Below are positions 24,055-52,856 of a stretch of DNA of 64,000 nucleotides, in pieces; the first letter of the stretch is position 1; every line of letters begins with the position of its first letter. Under the pieces are notes generated by a model. That model was not told where the DNA came from and made no database searches. It saw nothing but the letters and a program-made list of their open reading frames with translations. Made by a program: the position numbers and the translations under genes. The stretch lies in NCBI GenBank assembly GCA_947652115.1, contig OX393562.1:32040089-32104088 (forward strand). Reading direction: 5' to 3'. Origin of the DNA: Blastomussa wellsi (lineage: Eukaryota; Cnidaria; Anthozoa; Scleractinia; Plerogyridae).

Positions 24055-24561
24055 AAGACCCGACTGAATTTGCATTTCAGAGAAATTGAAAGTTAGAAAT
24101 GACCGGAGACAAGAAAAACAGGGATACAGAGATTCTAGAAAACTTAAAAGACCACGAGAAGACAAGTAGACAATGTAAAGAGATCCAAAACGGAAGGAAA
24201 CTTAGACACATGATGTAGAGGCGTTGGAGATATGTCCAGGATTGAACACAATTACGAAAATTACTAAAATAGCGAAATTTCACCGAATTCATATGTCAAG
24301 GCAATTCAAAGAGGACCCGCGACGAAACTGCAAATTCAACTAAAACTGCGAATTTTACGAAAATTACTAAAATCGCTATTTTAGTATTGGTTGGTGCCTG
24401 GTAACGTAAAAACAACGGAATAAATTAGTTGAATGAAAAGCGTTCGTTGATACCCTTAGGATTAAGAGTGCCGATTTGAAAAATAAATTTTTGTTCTAGA
24501 GTTAGCAACCTACTAATTATGTTAGCAAATACTGATGCAGAAGACTGTCTCTATAATTTAC
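24055..24561. repeat. Two abutting dispersed repeats downstream of the APH-like gene
   Basis: 24226-24384 is the inverted relative of about 63165-63345, sharing the phrases GAGATATGTCCAGGATTGAA and GAGGACCCGCGACGAAACTG. 24386-24502 is the inverted relative of 21611-21718. The end of the APH-like 3' UTR is not visible, and no further coding exon for the neighbouring fibrinogen fragment was found here. Confidence 0.75.
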
Positions 24562-25291
24562 CCCAGTAAGTCCCAAGGCTCAGCTTGTACTTAGTCTTCT
24601 CGCTCGTAACTGGAAACATGGCGTACTCGGCGTAAACAGTTTGGCCTGTAGTGTCTTCCAGATCTACTCGAAGCCTGTTCTTTGTTTTCGTCAGGCGGTT
24701 TATCTTGTCCAGTCCCAGCCAAAACTCGCCATTCAGGTTACCGAAGCCACGTTTGTAGTCGGCCCAGCCACGGTAGAAATCAACCGAGCCGTCCAGTCTC
24801 TTCTGGAACACTGTCCACCCCCCACCGGCTGTTGTTTGGTCACAGAACACATCAAAGGCACCTGAACCATCAGGGTCGATTGTGTAAACACCACTGAATC
24901 TTTGACCGGATTTGTACAGCTCAGCGGACTTCTTCTCAGCTGTTGAGCAAACAAAAAGTGTTCTTGTCACCGTAGAATTAAACGGAACCGATTTACAATT
25001 CAATTCACCGTAGAATTAATTCAATTCACCGTAGAATTAAACGGAACCGATTTACAATTCGATTCAATTCTTTAGTTACATTAATTACTTTTGGCGGAAT
25101 TGTGCTATTGCAAAATCTGTAATTAATGTTTGACTTTCAAGATTACATTTCATCTAAAACGGATAAATCTATTTCTGAACACCGAAACAGATTTAACTTA
25201 CTTTTCACAGACGCTTTGTTTAAGTTTGACTCATCACAAGCAACGTGAAGAACAGCAAACGGCAACAAAAACCCAAGGAAACACAGTTCAT
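24562..25291 (-). pseudogene. Fibrinogen-related (FReD/ficolin-like) lectin gene, frameshifted and 3'-truncated
   Basis: Exon 1 (25202-25291) starts ATG and encodes a hydrophobic signal-peptide-like stretch, but its frame hits a stop. The frame that joins properly to exon 2 (CDESNLNKASVK, donor GTAAGT) needs one more T in the T5 run at 25267-25271. Exon 2 (24562-24939, acceptor caacag) encodes the N-terminal half of a fibrinogen C-terminal domain: AELYKSGQRFSGVYTIDPDG, GGGWTVFQKRLDGSVDFYRG, GEFWLGLDKINRLT, YKLSLGTYWG. It ends at a phase-1 donor (GG|GTAAAT). The calcium- and ligand-binding second half is not in the following 500 bases or anywhere I could see on the minus strand to the left. 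The intron has a direct duplication of ~40 bases. This is a pseudogene, or an assembly error plus a distant exon. Confidence 0.7.
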
Positions 25292-25721
25292 GGTGTGAAT
25301 TTGATCAAAGCCCAACTTAACCGTAGTTAGCTTTCACGAACTGTTGAAAATGCGGATAACACGGTACCTTCGTCATTGAATTAGATGCAATACATTTTTC
25401 ATGTTTTCTGGATGTTGAACAAACTTTCCTGATGATTGACAGTCCTATAAAATGAAAAAAAAAAAAGGAATTTTTCTTTGTTAAGCAGTTGTGTGAATAT
25501 CGGGTTAATATATATTTTAGCTTTAGCACGCTAGTGCTGTATAAATGGCCATTGAATTCTGGACTTTTACCATAAAGACAACTGATACACTAAAATTCAA
25601 GAAATTTAATCGCCATATTCAAATAAAACAAGTGGGTGAGATAAAGAAATAATCATTGTTTTGATAAAGATGAAATAATCAGCAATGGCACGAGCTTGGG
25701 ACAAAGAAAAAATCCGGAGTA

Positions 25722-25800
25722 CCCGACAGGTTTCGAACCCATGACCTCATAGGTTACCGGTCTTGCGTTCTAACCAACTGGTGGCACCTACTGGAGTCAT
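25722..25800 (-). repeat. tRNA-like sequence (degenerate)
   Basis: On the minus strand GTGCCACCAGTTGGTTAGAA resembles an A box and GGGTTCGAAACCT a B box. The stems do not close as in a real tRNA. Probably a SINE head or tRNA pseudogene. Confidence 0.45.
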
Positions 25801-26520
25801 TTATACTGATTGCTTCATCTTCATCATTTATTCACCGAGCTGAAAATTATCGCGGTGTTAGTTATAGTCGTCTGATGCTTTCACGCACATCGATCAAGGC
25901 TAACCCAAAACCAAATTTATTTTCCAAACAAACTTAACGAAGCCAAAGATGAAATTAAATTAAATTAAACTAATGAACATAAAATTACTTACAACAACCG
26001 ACAAGACTGAAATACGAAATAACATAACCGCGGTATCCAAGATAGACTTCGATATATGCGAAGGAAAACTCAAAACCAATAAACTATAACCAGCAATAAC
26101 TTCCCCTTAAACTGAACTGAACTGAACTATATTTGCATGCAAATTAAAACTTCATGTATGGTATGCCTAATAAAACTGGCAAGTACACTAATTACGCGAA
26201 AAGAAAACAAATACCTAACACGGATTAAGAAATACATAAGCGAAATTTTTAGCGCTTACAATTACTTTCCTAAGCATTAAAAATAAAATTTCAGAGTACA
26301 AGATTGATAAGTTTTGGACCGCACTATTGCTACAAATTATAAACTTGGGGAATACGCATGTTTCCAGTAAATTCTTAAAGATCTAAGGCAAACACGTCAG
26401 AAATGATATATAATGGATGCATTTTGATTGGTTCCAACAAAAAATCTATTAAAGGACGCATACACTGATGGCATCAAGCTCTTTTGTATTTTGTTTCTTA
26501 CTGTATAAAGCAGATAAATT

Positions 26521-26632
26521 CCATGTTGCCGTGAAGACATCGTAATGTGGTAAGAACATCAGTGACTGTTTTGTTCTTACCACATTTGACGTCATCAGTG
26601 ATCTATTACTGAACAGACGCACGGCAACATGG
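26521..26632. mobile_element. Small hairpin element
   Basis: CCATGTTGCCGTG and its inverse bound the element, and a second inner inverted pair (AATGTGGTAAGAACA) lies inside. The whole is about 112 bases and strongly palindromic. Confidence 0.7.
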
Positions 26633-29034
26633 AGCTATTTGTTAAATATGTTTACACCTAATATAATATAATTCACTGAAAAATAAGATCGTGCAAACTA
26701 ACTACAGATAACCAGCCAGAGACTTGAACTAAGTAAGTTTGAACAGCGTTAAGATATAGTCCACGCATGTTAATGTTCTTCGTTCTTCGTCAATTTTTCA
26801 TTTCCGGTCCTCCAAGTGTTAAGGTTTGTAAACAAATATTTCCACTGTTTACGGTTTAGGGTGGGGGAGGGGGGTATTCCTTATATGGGCTATACGGAGA
26901 CGTGCCGTTGGATAGGGTATGGTTTTTGACCTCTCAGCCCTGGACAGGATATATAATTCTGGACTGGGTATGGCTTCAAGATTTTCGTCGAGTTTTAAGC
27001 ATGTCCGAAATCAGAAATGTTCATCAGTATCAGCTATTTAGCCGGTCATCAGTCAACATAAGATCATTTTTCAGTACTAGATATTAGCGCAGCAGTATAA
27101 AGAAAACGGTTTCCTTTGTCCTAAACAGGGTATGTTTTTGAGGTTATTTTGGTCCTAAACTGGGTCAGGGTTTCGGACCTCCAGCGGCATCCCTATACCC
27201 AAACATGGGTCAAGAACCCCCCCTCCCCCCCAAGGGTGACAGAAACAACAGTTCAAAAGTGACAGCAAACACAACTGAGCGATTTGATAAATTGCACAAA
27301 ATAGAAAATTGGGAACTGATCGAAACAAACATTCCAACTTTTTTCATTTATTCTACTATAATTTCATTTAATTTAGTTTCTATAAACTAGTCTTGTTGGA
27401 AATGTTTATTTCAAATATGGGTATCGAGTGTTAGCAAGAGAATGTTAGTTGAAACATTTTTGTGTGAGTAAACAACCCAGAAAAATTAACGGATTATTTT
27501 CGTTCGGGGTTCCGAATTCATAGCTTGGTGTTACTTTGGCGATTTTCCATGTAATGACAAACTAAATATTGGTCACTGAATGCTTAGCTGAGTCTATTTT
27601 GCGGTAAGGTTAAGAAACACGAGAGAGTGATTTAAAAATGAGGTGTAGGGAAGAGTCAGTGACGTCACCCATTGTCATAAATATGCAAACCAGAAAACTA
27701 TTGGCTAGTGAAACAAAGAGCTGTTTTGTTTAACTTGTTGGCTGTTTAAATAACAAAAACAATGTTTGTAAACAAATATCTTCCCTATACGACAAAATGA
27801 CAGGTCGGCGAACCCGTAGCCTTTTCGTGTTCGGAACATTAATAACAACAACTTAAAAAGTTTGATGATGTTTTGGCGGTGGAAGATTTTATAGACTTAG
27901 ACTCTAAGTTAGATCATTTTCATGCCTGTCGACAGACCAAGACTTTTACAAGTAGAAAAACAACACAACAAAAAATACTGGTATTCGCAGATGAAAATGC
28001 GCATTTATTATAGCCGAGCGAATATTTTTTTAACCCATCTGTCCAATTCCTTAGTCCAATGTAGTGGAACCTCCTATACCCCTGGAACAACCGTTATTTG
28101 GTACCCTTTTTAATTCAGCGACCCAAGGCGTTTAAAACGATCGAACTGTATCAATTGCATTGCTCGAAAATATTGTTTACAATAACTGCTTTAGCACCAA
28201 ATTTGGTGAATATAAAGATTGTTGTATGAAGTATTCTCCTTTCTCCGTGTTCAAAGGATGGTTACCCTATCCACCGTATTATTAAATCGCTATCCAGTGG
28301 ATAGTGTTAACAAAACGAACTGGATAGTGAATTATCCGGTGCATAATGTTATCTATCCTTTGATCAACTTGGCCCTGAATTTAAACTCTAATTAAACAGA
28401 AAAATACACAAAAGAAACACTTTGAAAAATAAACGTATTCTTTGACTATATTTCTCTGTCCAAGAAGAACCTTGTATCGAAAATTGTAGAACTCCTGGTG
28501 CGAATATACCACAGCAGATTTCGAGCGACGCCGTGACAGTCTTTCTAATCGTAATCGTGATTTGTTTACATTTGTTGGACGACAAAGAAATGATATTTGT
28601 CATTCTCGTCTTGAGGTTTGTGATTCTTTGGCTACTGCTACCACTCAACATGAGCTATAAAACTCGCGATATTCTTTTCTCAGGCTCATTAATAATTCAT
28701 CGAGTTAAAACAAAGAAAATCATAACCTTTCGTTCTTTCTTTCTTTTCTAATAAGTATTGTTACAAAAGTTTGACATGGTCACAGATAGCTGATGGTAAT
28801 CTAGGTGGGTCATATCTTAACTAAAGAAAATAGGTAGACAAGTTTATAGGAATCAGGAAGATACATATACAAGTGTATAAATTATAAAATTAATTTTGAA
28901 TCAGTACATGTTTGGAGAAAGCGCTATTAGACATAATTTATTTACAAAAGAACACTCAGTAGATCTAAGTCCACATTAACATTCTCGAACTCATTAATTA
29001 TTCATCGAGTTAAAACAAAGAAAATCATAACCGT

Positions 29035-29520
29035 GAATGTGGTTTGGATGCCCGATCTTAATTACCATACATTTTGACGATTTTATCTCTCCGTTTACTT
29101 TCGATTTAGAAAATATATCAAACACTCAAGATAGTGTTTCATCACATTTCCAAATACCTCAAAGTTCGTTAAGAATACTCCGCTGTGCGTCGTATTTTTA
29201 ACTCTCTTCTCGGTGTTTGGATATCCCGATGAAACACTCTCTCGTGTTTGATATATTGCATATTACATAATAACCGTAAAGGAGGTTTGGATACCCGATG
29301 TTAATTAGCATATATTTTGACCATTTTATTTCTCCGTTTACTCCTTAGTTTTTGGTTCGATTGAGAAGATATATCAAACACTCAAGATAGTGTTTCATCA
29401 CATTTCCAAACACCTCAAAGTTCGTTAAAAATACTCCGCTGCGCGTCGTATTTTCAACTCTCTTCTCGGTGTTTGGATATCCCGATGAAACACTGTCTCT
29501 CGCGTTTGATATATTACTTC
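29035..29520. repeat. Tandem duplication of a ~240-base unit
   Basis: 29035-29265 and 29277-29515 are direct copies with some divergence. Each unit itself has inverted ends around ATATATCAAACAC and GATGAAACACT, so the unit may be a MITE duplicated in place just downstream of the GPCR gene. Confidence 0.8.
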
Positions 29521-29557
29521 CTATTCTTTTTTTATTCACGAAAGCTTATTAGTTTTC

Positions 29558-30478
29558 TCAGCCCCTGGCTTCTGTTTGTTTACATAAAAGTTGCTTTGCT
29601 GTCTTTACAACGGCCGCTCGAAGCTCGCGAAGACGCCAAAAGTACAGAATTGGATTGATGGACGAGTTACTGAAAACTAAAGTAGAAGCAAAGTTCCATT
29701 CTGGTCGCCAGTCCGTGATAGAGAATCCGTAGAGAGTCAAAAACACGTACATTGGAAAATAGCATATAATTAAAGCTATGTAGAACATGAAAGTATTCAT
29801 TGCACTTCTTTTCAATCGCACTATGTTTAGGATATTTTCAGCATTGGAACTTTGCACTGCTCGTTGTTGAGCGTGAATTTGAAACTGATGTCGAAGAACA
29901 ATGAGATAAATTCTGATGTACGAAAATGCGGAAATTATAAGACAGATCATAACAACGACGCCAAGAAGCAGCCTATGTACACGAGGACTCCAAAAGTGAA
30001 AAACAGATACAAGGAAACTAATCAACCATACAATCACTGTGGTATATATAACATGAGATTTAGTCACTAAACTTGCATATCGCATGTGATAGTGAAGGGC
30101 TAGAAATCGATCCACAGTAATGATTGTTATTGTTATGAGAGAAACTATACATAAAGAAGGCCCTATCATCCTCCATGCAAGGTACAAGGTATTGCCTTTC
30201 GATAGCTGTTCGGCAATATAAATTGGTTGAGCCAGGAATCCAACAAGAAGATCTGAAACAGCGAGACTGCAAAGCATAAACATGGAAGCTGAGCGAATGG
30301 AAGGAGTTCTTATGATGGCGGCTAGTACCAAAGCGTTTCCCAGAATGGATATGAGCATCAGTGGAGCATTAAGAACACAGTTTGTGATCGCAATAGTTTC
30401 AGGCGCAGCGCTTCCTTCATGGTGTGAGCGATGGCTTTCCCACCCGTTGCTGTCTTTTGAGTTGTAGGTGTTATTCAT
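29558..30478 (-). CDS. Class A (rhodopsin-like) G protein-coupled receptor, intronless
   Basis: The single exon encodes 306 residues. I start at the ATG at 30478; an upstream TTG and GTG are in frame but not initiators. Seven membrane segments are visible. Family marks: GNALV in TM1, LAVSDLL in TM2, DRF (variant of DRY) ending TM3, IVWLISF in TM4, ICYFP in TM6 (variant of CWxP) and NPILYFW in TM7. The N-terminus has Asn-glycosylation sites (NNT). There is no Cys at the usual start of TM3 and a very short second extracellular loop without Cys, so the conserved disulfide is absent. That absence is typical of melanocortin/cannabinoid/lysophospholipid (MECA) receptors. Ligand unknown. Orphan expansions of such intronless receptors are common in anthozoans. 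Confidence 0.93.
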   Translation of the reverse strand: MNNTYNSKDSNGWESHRSHHEGSAAPETIAITNCVLNAPLMLISILGNALVLAAIIRTPSIRSASMFMLCSLAVSDLLVGFLAQPIYIAEQLSKGNTLYLAWRMIGPSLCIVSLITITIITVDRFLALHYHMRYASLVTKSHVIYTTVIVWLISFLVSVFHFWSPRVHRLLLGVVVMICLIISAFSYIRIYLIVLRHQFQIHAQQRAVQSSNAENILNIVRLKRSAMNTFMFYIALIICYFPMYVFLTLYGFSITDWRPEWNFASTLVFSNSSINPILYFWRLRELRAAVVKTAKQLLCKQTEARG

Positions 30479-32390
30479 CACCAACTAAATGAGAACTCTT
30501 CGCTTCAGTGAAAAGTGTATAGCAAAGTTAGTCCAACAGCATAGATGAGACAGGAACACCGTATACGTAAACGTGAACACAGGTTTAAGTACATTATCTG
30601 AAACACCAGGTGATTCTTAATTTTAACCGTGTTCATTTGACGTTTTTGTGAAATGTGTTAATTGCCAGTATTTATTTTTCCCAAAAAGCGACAAGAGTTT
30701 TTGGCAAGCTGGTTAAATAACTAGAGTTGGTGGCATACTGGTTGCATGGTGGCCATGTTGAATTACCGCGTGAAGTATCATACCCATGTTCCACATTTAT
30801 TTACTGCTGTTTGCTTGCGACATGGTATTTATTTACTGCGTGCTATTTGCTTGTGGCTAACATTATTTACTGATATTTACCAATGAGTGACATTTCTTTT
30901 CTACTGTTTACTAGCATTCAGATAACGTTTATTTACCGCTGTGGTTTGCTTGCAGTTAGCATTTATTTCATGGCAAGGACATCCCCTTCATTTTTCGTTT
31001 ATCGTCGAATGTTTTTTCTGATTTTTGGTCGGTCGGTCGGAAAAGGAAAAAAGCCCCCCCCCCCCCAAAAAAAAAAAATAGTTGCAAAAAGAGTCGTATG
31101 GCAGGGGGCAGCAACGAGAAAAGCATTTGTGTTTAAATTTTTCCTCCCACACGGGTAGAAAACCCCTCTTATGGGAGAGTGACACGTTTTCTCTGGAGTT
31201 TATTAGAAGTTAAAATTGAAATCTGTTTGAGCAAAACAATGTCTTTATATTTCAGAGTTAAAAGTGAACAAATGTTGACTCCGCCAAATTACCTTTCATA
31301 TAATTCATAACCAAAAGTTTGGTCGGTCGGACGACTCTAAACAGGGTAAAAACGGGGATGGCCTGAAGGCGACTTTATTTTGGCGGCCATGTTGACTTAC
31401 CGTGAAGTACCTGGTGCCAGTGTGCCTTTATAGATGGAATTTGTCTTTATTGACGAGTGGGAAAATGACAGATATAAACCTGATGAAATTAAGTTTGCGC
31501 CTATTTTTGGGACAATATTGTCAACAACTTAAGTATGTTTACAGGGGATTTTCTCTTCACTTTACTCTCTAAGTTGATACTGAAACGTACTAGTTTAGTC
31601 GGGTAACAGTAGAGAAGGGGACTGCCTGTCAGATGGGTAGTGTAGCAGCTATCCAAAACTACTTTTGTTTGTTATTGTAAGCAGCTTCTATTGTTTTCAA
31701 GACAAAGTCATTGTTTCAATTGTTGAGTCTTTTGTTTAGGGCTAGGGTATCAAACCAATCACATTATATGTTAGGAAAGCTGCTACATCGCCCTGTCAGA
31801 GTGAAGTATACTGGGAACCAGGCCCCGGGACGCTACTGAACAAGCTGCGGTGGCAAATAGGGAGTATGGAAAGTCTGCTAGGGCTAGTCACCCTCCCCTT
31901 ACCAAACGAGCAGATGGCTTCGAATTGGGAAATATTTGTTTGTATAAAAATGAAATAAATTGCTTATTTTATATCTTGGATATGTTGGAAAAGGTTACAG
32001 TTACGTAGATGTTATGTGTGCGGACGAAGAATGTACTACTCTGTAGCTTTTGTTTGAATGATTATAGGAGGGAGGGGGGGGGGGGGCATTGAGGCACCTT
32101 AAACAGACACGTGAAAGTATTTGTTGTAGTTTTTACTTAGTTAAAAACTTAACACGTATAGAGGTTTAATCCACAAAAACAGCAGTTACGGGTTTGTCAC
32201 TGGAAGTGAAATGGTTAAACTTTCGTCAACTACATTGAATTCGATGAATTATGACATAACAATAACAGCAATCTTTAATTTCTACAATTTCTGTCTAGAG
32301 TTACGTATCAGATTAACTCGACGCGTGTTATCAGAGATACACGCAATCTACTAAATGATGAGAGCTGGACAAAAAAAGTTGAAAGCTGAG
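30479..32390. other. Intergenic region between GPCR and alpha-glucosidase genes
   Basis: No gene is recognised. It contains an imperfect repeat array (30785-30975), a C-run/A-run repeat end at about 31040-31080, and two related copies of a GGCCATGTTGA...TACCG phrase (30745 and 31385). The 3' UTR of the alpha-glucosidase gene should lie at the right end. Confidence 0.6.
30785..30975 (+). repeat. Degenerate array containing TTTGCTTGCGGTTAGC-like units
   Basis: Three to four imperfect ~55-base units contain TTTGCTTG(C/T)(G/A)G(T/C)TA(A/G)C and TTATTTACTG. The inverse of the same short unit is repeated at 59400-59505. Confidence 0.6.
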
Positions 32391-49298
<16,908 letters not shown>

Positions 49299-49793
49299 TG
49301 CCACATCAAGCTATCAGTCAAACCAGCACTGAATAAATACATTACCAAGGACATTGTCAAGTATTTAAACGTCACGCGAAGAAAGAGGGTCTAAAGGTCC
49401 CATTTATATGGTCTCTGGTACCCGAAACAACCCTTCCCCCCCCAAGTTACCCAGCTAGCCGAGCTAACTTTTCAATATGATCCCAATATGATCCCACCCG
49501 AGTTGTCTCGGGGGCGAGTCAACTCGGGTGGGTGAGTTGTCTCGTCTCAGCATGCAGGGTAACCCTGGCAGGCGGGACAACTTTTTCTCAACCTGGGGAA
49601 AACTCTTATCGTGCCGAGTGTCATGTACTGTCCGTATTTCGGGGTTTTAAGCAAAAATTTGCACTAAAGAAATAGGATTCAAGGCAGAAAGGCCTCCAGT
49701 GATCGAATAAACGAAAGAAATTCAAAGGAAGAAGGATAACTGGCGATTTAAATATTAAAGTACTTTAGGAATAATCAAACAGGGTCAACTTTA

Positions 49794-50603
49794 AGGTTAC
49801 TTTAAACCTTCGCGAGTGTCCTCTAGAAAAAAATTCGTACGCGCGCTGTTTTCAAGGAAACCCCCACAAACTATATATCGACAGAAAGGTTATAAAATAT
49901 AGAATTCGATAAAATTATGTTTGCTTTGGCTTTAATTTTGATTTCCAAAGGCGGCAGAGGCCGTCAACTCCAAAATGACCGACTGACGTTCCAGCGAGTT
50001 AATCGGGTATCAAATGCGATCGTGCAAAATAACTGTGCAGTGTTCATCACAAAGCATCAATCTCCAAAAACGTGTCATCATTTTCTTTTATTTCTATTGG
50101 TTATCTTTTTTATAGATCTGTCAAGTTGTACTATCGAAAAATTCGCGTAACCTGTAGCCTGCGTAGCTGGCGGGATTCGCGGCTAAGTGCTTTTGTTTTT
50201 GAGGAGGCCGTCGTCGGAGCGGCAAAGCCGTGGAGAGACGAGTTGACCGCTTGACCTCGTGGTCTTCGCCCGCGAATGCTTTGTGAGTAGCATCCCGCCG
50301 GCTGCGCAGGCTACGTAACCTGTTGCGCTAGAGGCCGGCCATGCGGAAAGTATTTAAAATAAAAGAATTCGCTGACACGCATTTGTTCCATATCTATCAG
50401 TGAATGTTCTGACGAAATTTCATGGAAAACAGTCAAACGTCAGTCCGTCATTTTGGAGTTGACGGCCTCTGCCGCCTTTGGAAAGCAAAAGCCAAAACAA
50501 AACATAGTTTTATCGAATTCTACATTTTATAACCTTTCTGTTCATATATAGTTTGTGTACGAATTGTTTTCTGGAGGACACTCGAGAAGGTTTGAAGTAA
50601 CCT
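49794..50603. mobile_element. ~810-base element with long (~170-220-base) terminal inverted repeats
   Basis: 49794-50010 and 50434-50603 are inverted copies: AGGTTACTTTAAACCTTC at the left versus its diverged inverse ending GTAACCT at the right, and GGCGGCAGAGGCCGTCAACT versus AGTTGACGGCCTCTGCCGCC inside. A separate smaller element sits in the middle. Confidence 0.8.
50154..50313. mobile_element. 160-base hAT-like MITE nested in the larger element
   Basis: Starts GTAGCCTGCGTAGCTGGCGG and ends with the inverse-like CCGGCTGCGCAGGCTA, flanked by CGTAACCT on both sides (50146-50153 and 50314-50321), an 8-base target duplication. Confidence 0.85.
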
Positions 50604-52856
50604 AATTAACTCGGCTGACAGGGACAAGTTTTTGTCATATAATTATAAACGCTCGGTAAAGTTTTCTCGGGAGGGAGGTTTGTTTCGGGTACCCGAGACT
50701 ATATAACTTAGGCCTAAGTGCAGGTGGGCCTTCAAAGAACAGAAAAAAATCCGTCCAACGTCAAAATTGAAAAAATAACCTTTTACAGCCCGCCAAATGG
50801 CCCAAATATGTTTACCTTCAACCGTCAAAAAACAGTATTTTAACCTTCAACTATCAACGATAGCCCGAACTGAGTGCCACAAAGGTCACAAAGCCCACCA
50901 CCAGGGTTTACCAGTACGGTTTCAGAAACCGTACGGGTAAATCCGGCCTCCCTAGTCCGCGTGAAATGGCACTACGGCGAGGATGGGACGAAGAAAAATC
51001 GGGAAAAAGGAGGAGAATGGGATCCCCCAAACCCCTCTGCATGTCTTCCTCCCTAGGGGGTGGGGGGAGCCTGTTGACAAAGGATTGCAGCCGCTCTTGC
51101 CTCTTGCCTCAACTGACCTTTTCACTCGTGGCCAGCTTCTTTTAGCTGGAGCCTGCTCACAGACTAAGGAATCCAACTAGCTCCTAATTACAGAGCTCCA
51201 ACGAGCCCTGTTGCATACATTTTTAGGCCTCGAATTGTATAAACCGTGGTATATAATAAATCATCATTTTTGGAGTACTGACGTCCTCGCAAATGAGTTT
51301 CATGTTCCGTCCCCATAAGGCAAACTGGCGGTACAGAAGAATCTAATTGTTCTATTTGAAAACGCAGTTAGTACATCCATGTGCAACTGCTTTCAATAAA
51401 GAAAGAAGCTAAGCTTTTAAACTGAAGGGAAACCTTTCAATTGTTGTTCGTGCAAATAAAATTAGCGGATTACATTATCTTCATATATAATATGAACGGA
51501 TCTGATAAATAGACATCATTAAATTTCTTAAAATAATTTTGTCGCCACATTGTATCTTACATCCATCTCTAATGCTGTATATACTGGTTTTCAGGCTCCT
51601 CGCCGGATCTGTGAATAGAAAGTCTGTGCGGCGTAGGTGTGTACTTTCGAGATGCCTGCTCACGAAGGGCGGGCACATGTATTCAGCTACTTTCCAACTG
51701 AACTTTTTCCAACCTATGCTTATCTGTCCCAGTCTGAAGATAACGCTCTTAAAATTAGGTAAAACACTTTGAATCCATTACAAATATGGCCCATTGAAAT
51801 GAATTCAAATTGTTTTAATTTCGGTGTAACTTCGGGCAGAACCAGATTAACCATCTTGTCGGTTGGAAACAAAACTGATTTAACCTGAAAACCATCATAA
51901 TCTTCAACGTGTATATGTATAAACCAGAAGAACCTGGTAACTCTCTCCTCCGCAGAAACTCCTTCAGTGCAGAAAAGCCAAGAAATACTCCTCCACAGCC
52001 CGTAAGAAAACAAAGGGTGCGGTCACACGAATTAAATGAGCCTTTTTCCATGTGAAACTGCATTTAGCACATGTGGCAGACATTTCCTGAGGTAATTTCT
52101 CGTGGTAAATTTAAAATAATTAATGTATACGTCAAAAACATCAAACTAAACGCCCACGACATTTCACGTGATAAGTTGTAATAGTATTTTGATACCTACG
52201 CTAAAAAGGCCAATCGCGCAATCGCAGTGCTATTGTCCCACCGCTGACACCATGCTTATCCACTCCATTATCTGCTATAAACATAGTTCACAATAAAAAT
52301 AGCGGAACCAAAAAATATATGCTTTATTTATAACTTGAAGTTATCGTTATAAATTATTCCGATGTGTATTCAGTCCTGATTATATTTTACGGAAAATAAA
52401 TGACCTTTTCTTATCCTCTCCAAAAAGGTGTTAAATATTATGGAGGCCAATTAAGGCGGCACTAAATTAGCCTAATATTTGTAGACCTCGTACGTAAATT
52501 GTAGAAATGGTCAATAATGTTCCTGCTCCCGACGATTTCATATTACGAGACTCCTAATGATGAAAGGTGGAAAGAAAAACTGTGAAGTGAAGAAGTCAAG
52601 TTAGGTCAGTATCTATCTCTGAGGCAATTGATTCAATTAATTATCTTTGCTAAATTGGGAACTTCGCATTATCATAGCCATGTTGAAATCTGAAAATAAC
52701 ATATCAATGCGTATTTCCCAAGCAAAATACCTCAACATGCAGTGAGTCATAGAATCAACACCGAGACATTTCAAGGTTTCGTAAGTAATTTCATTAACGT
52801 GAATTGAATTCACCGCGAACGAAACTGAAATTGATTTATCAAAACTATCATCAATT

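Larger units (their letters stand above)
25292..29557. other. Gene-poor repeat-rich region
   Basis: No gene is recognised. It holds a tRNA-like sequence (25722-25800), a hairpin element (26521-26632), a GGGTA/CCCTATA-rich coral repeat (about 26860-27240) and a tandem duplication (29035-29520). The short phrase CATCGAGTTAAAACAAAGAA occurs twice, at about 28698 and 29002. Confidence 0.6.
49299..52856. other. Intergenic region between alpha-glucosidase and MFSD6-like genes
   Basis: The promoter and any leader exon of the alpha-glucosidase gene should lie just right of 49298, but no clear promoter motif is visible. A large nested inverted-repeat element occupies 49794-50603. From 50604 to 52856 I see short open frames only, none convincing. 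The 3' UTR of the MFSD6-like gene would lie at the right end. Confidence 0.6.
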
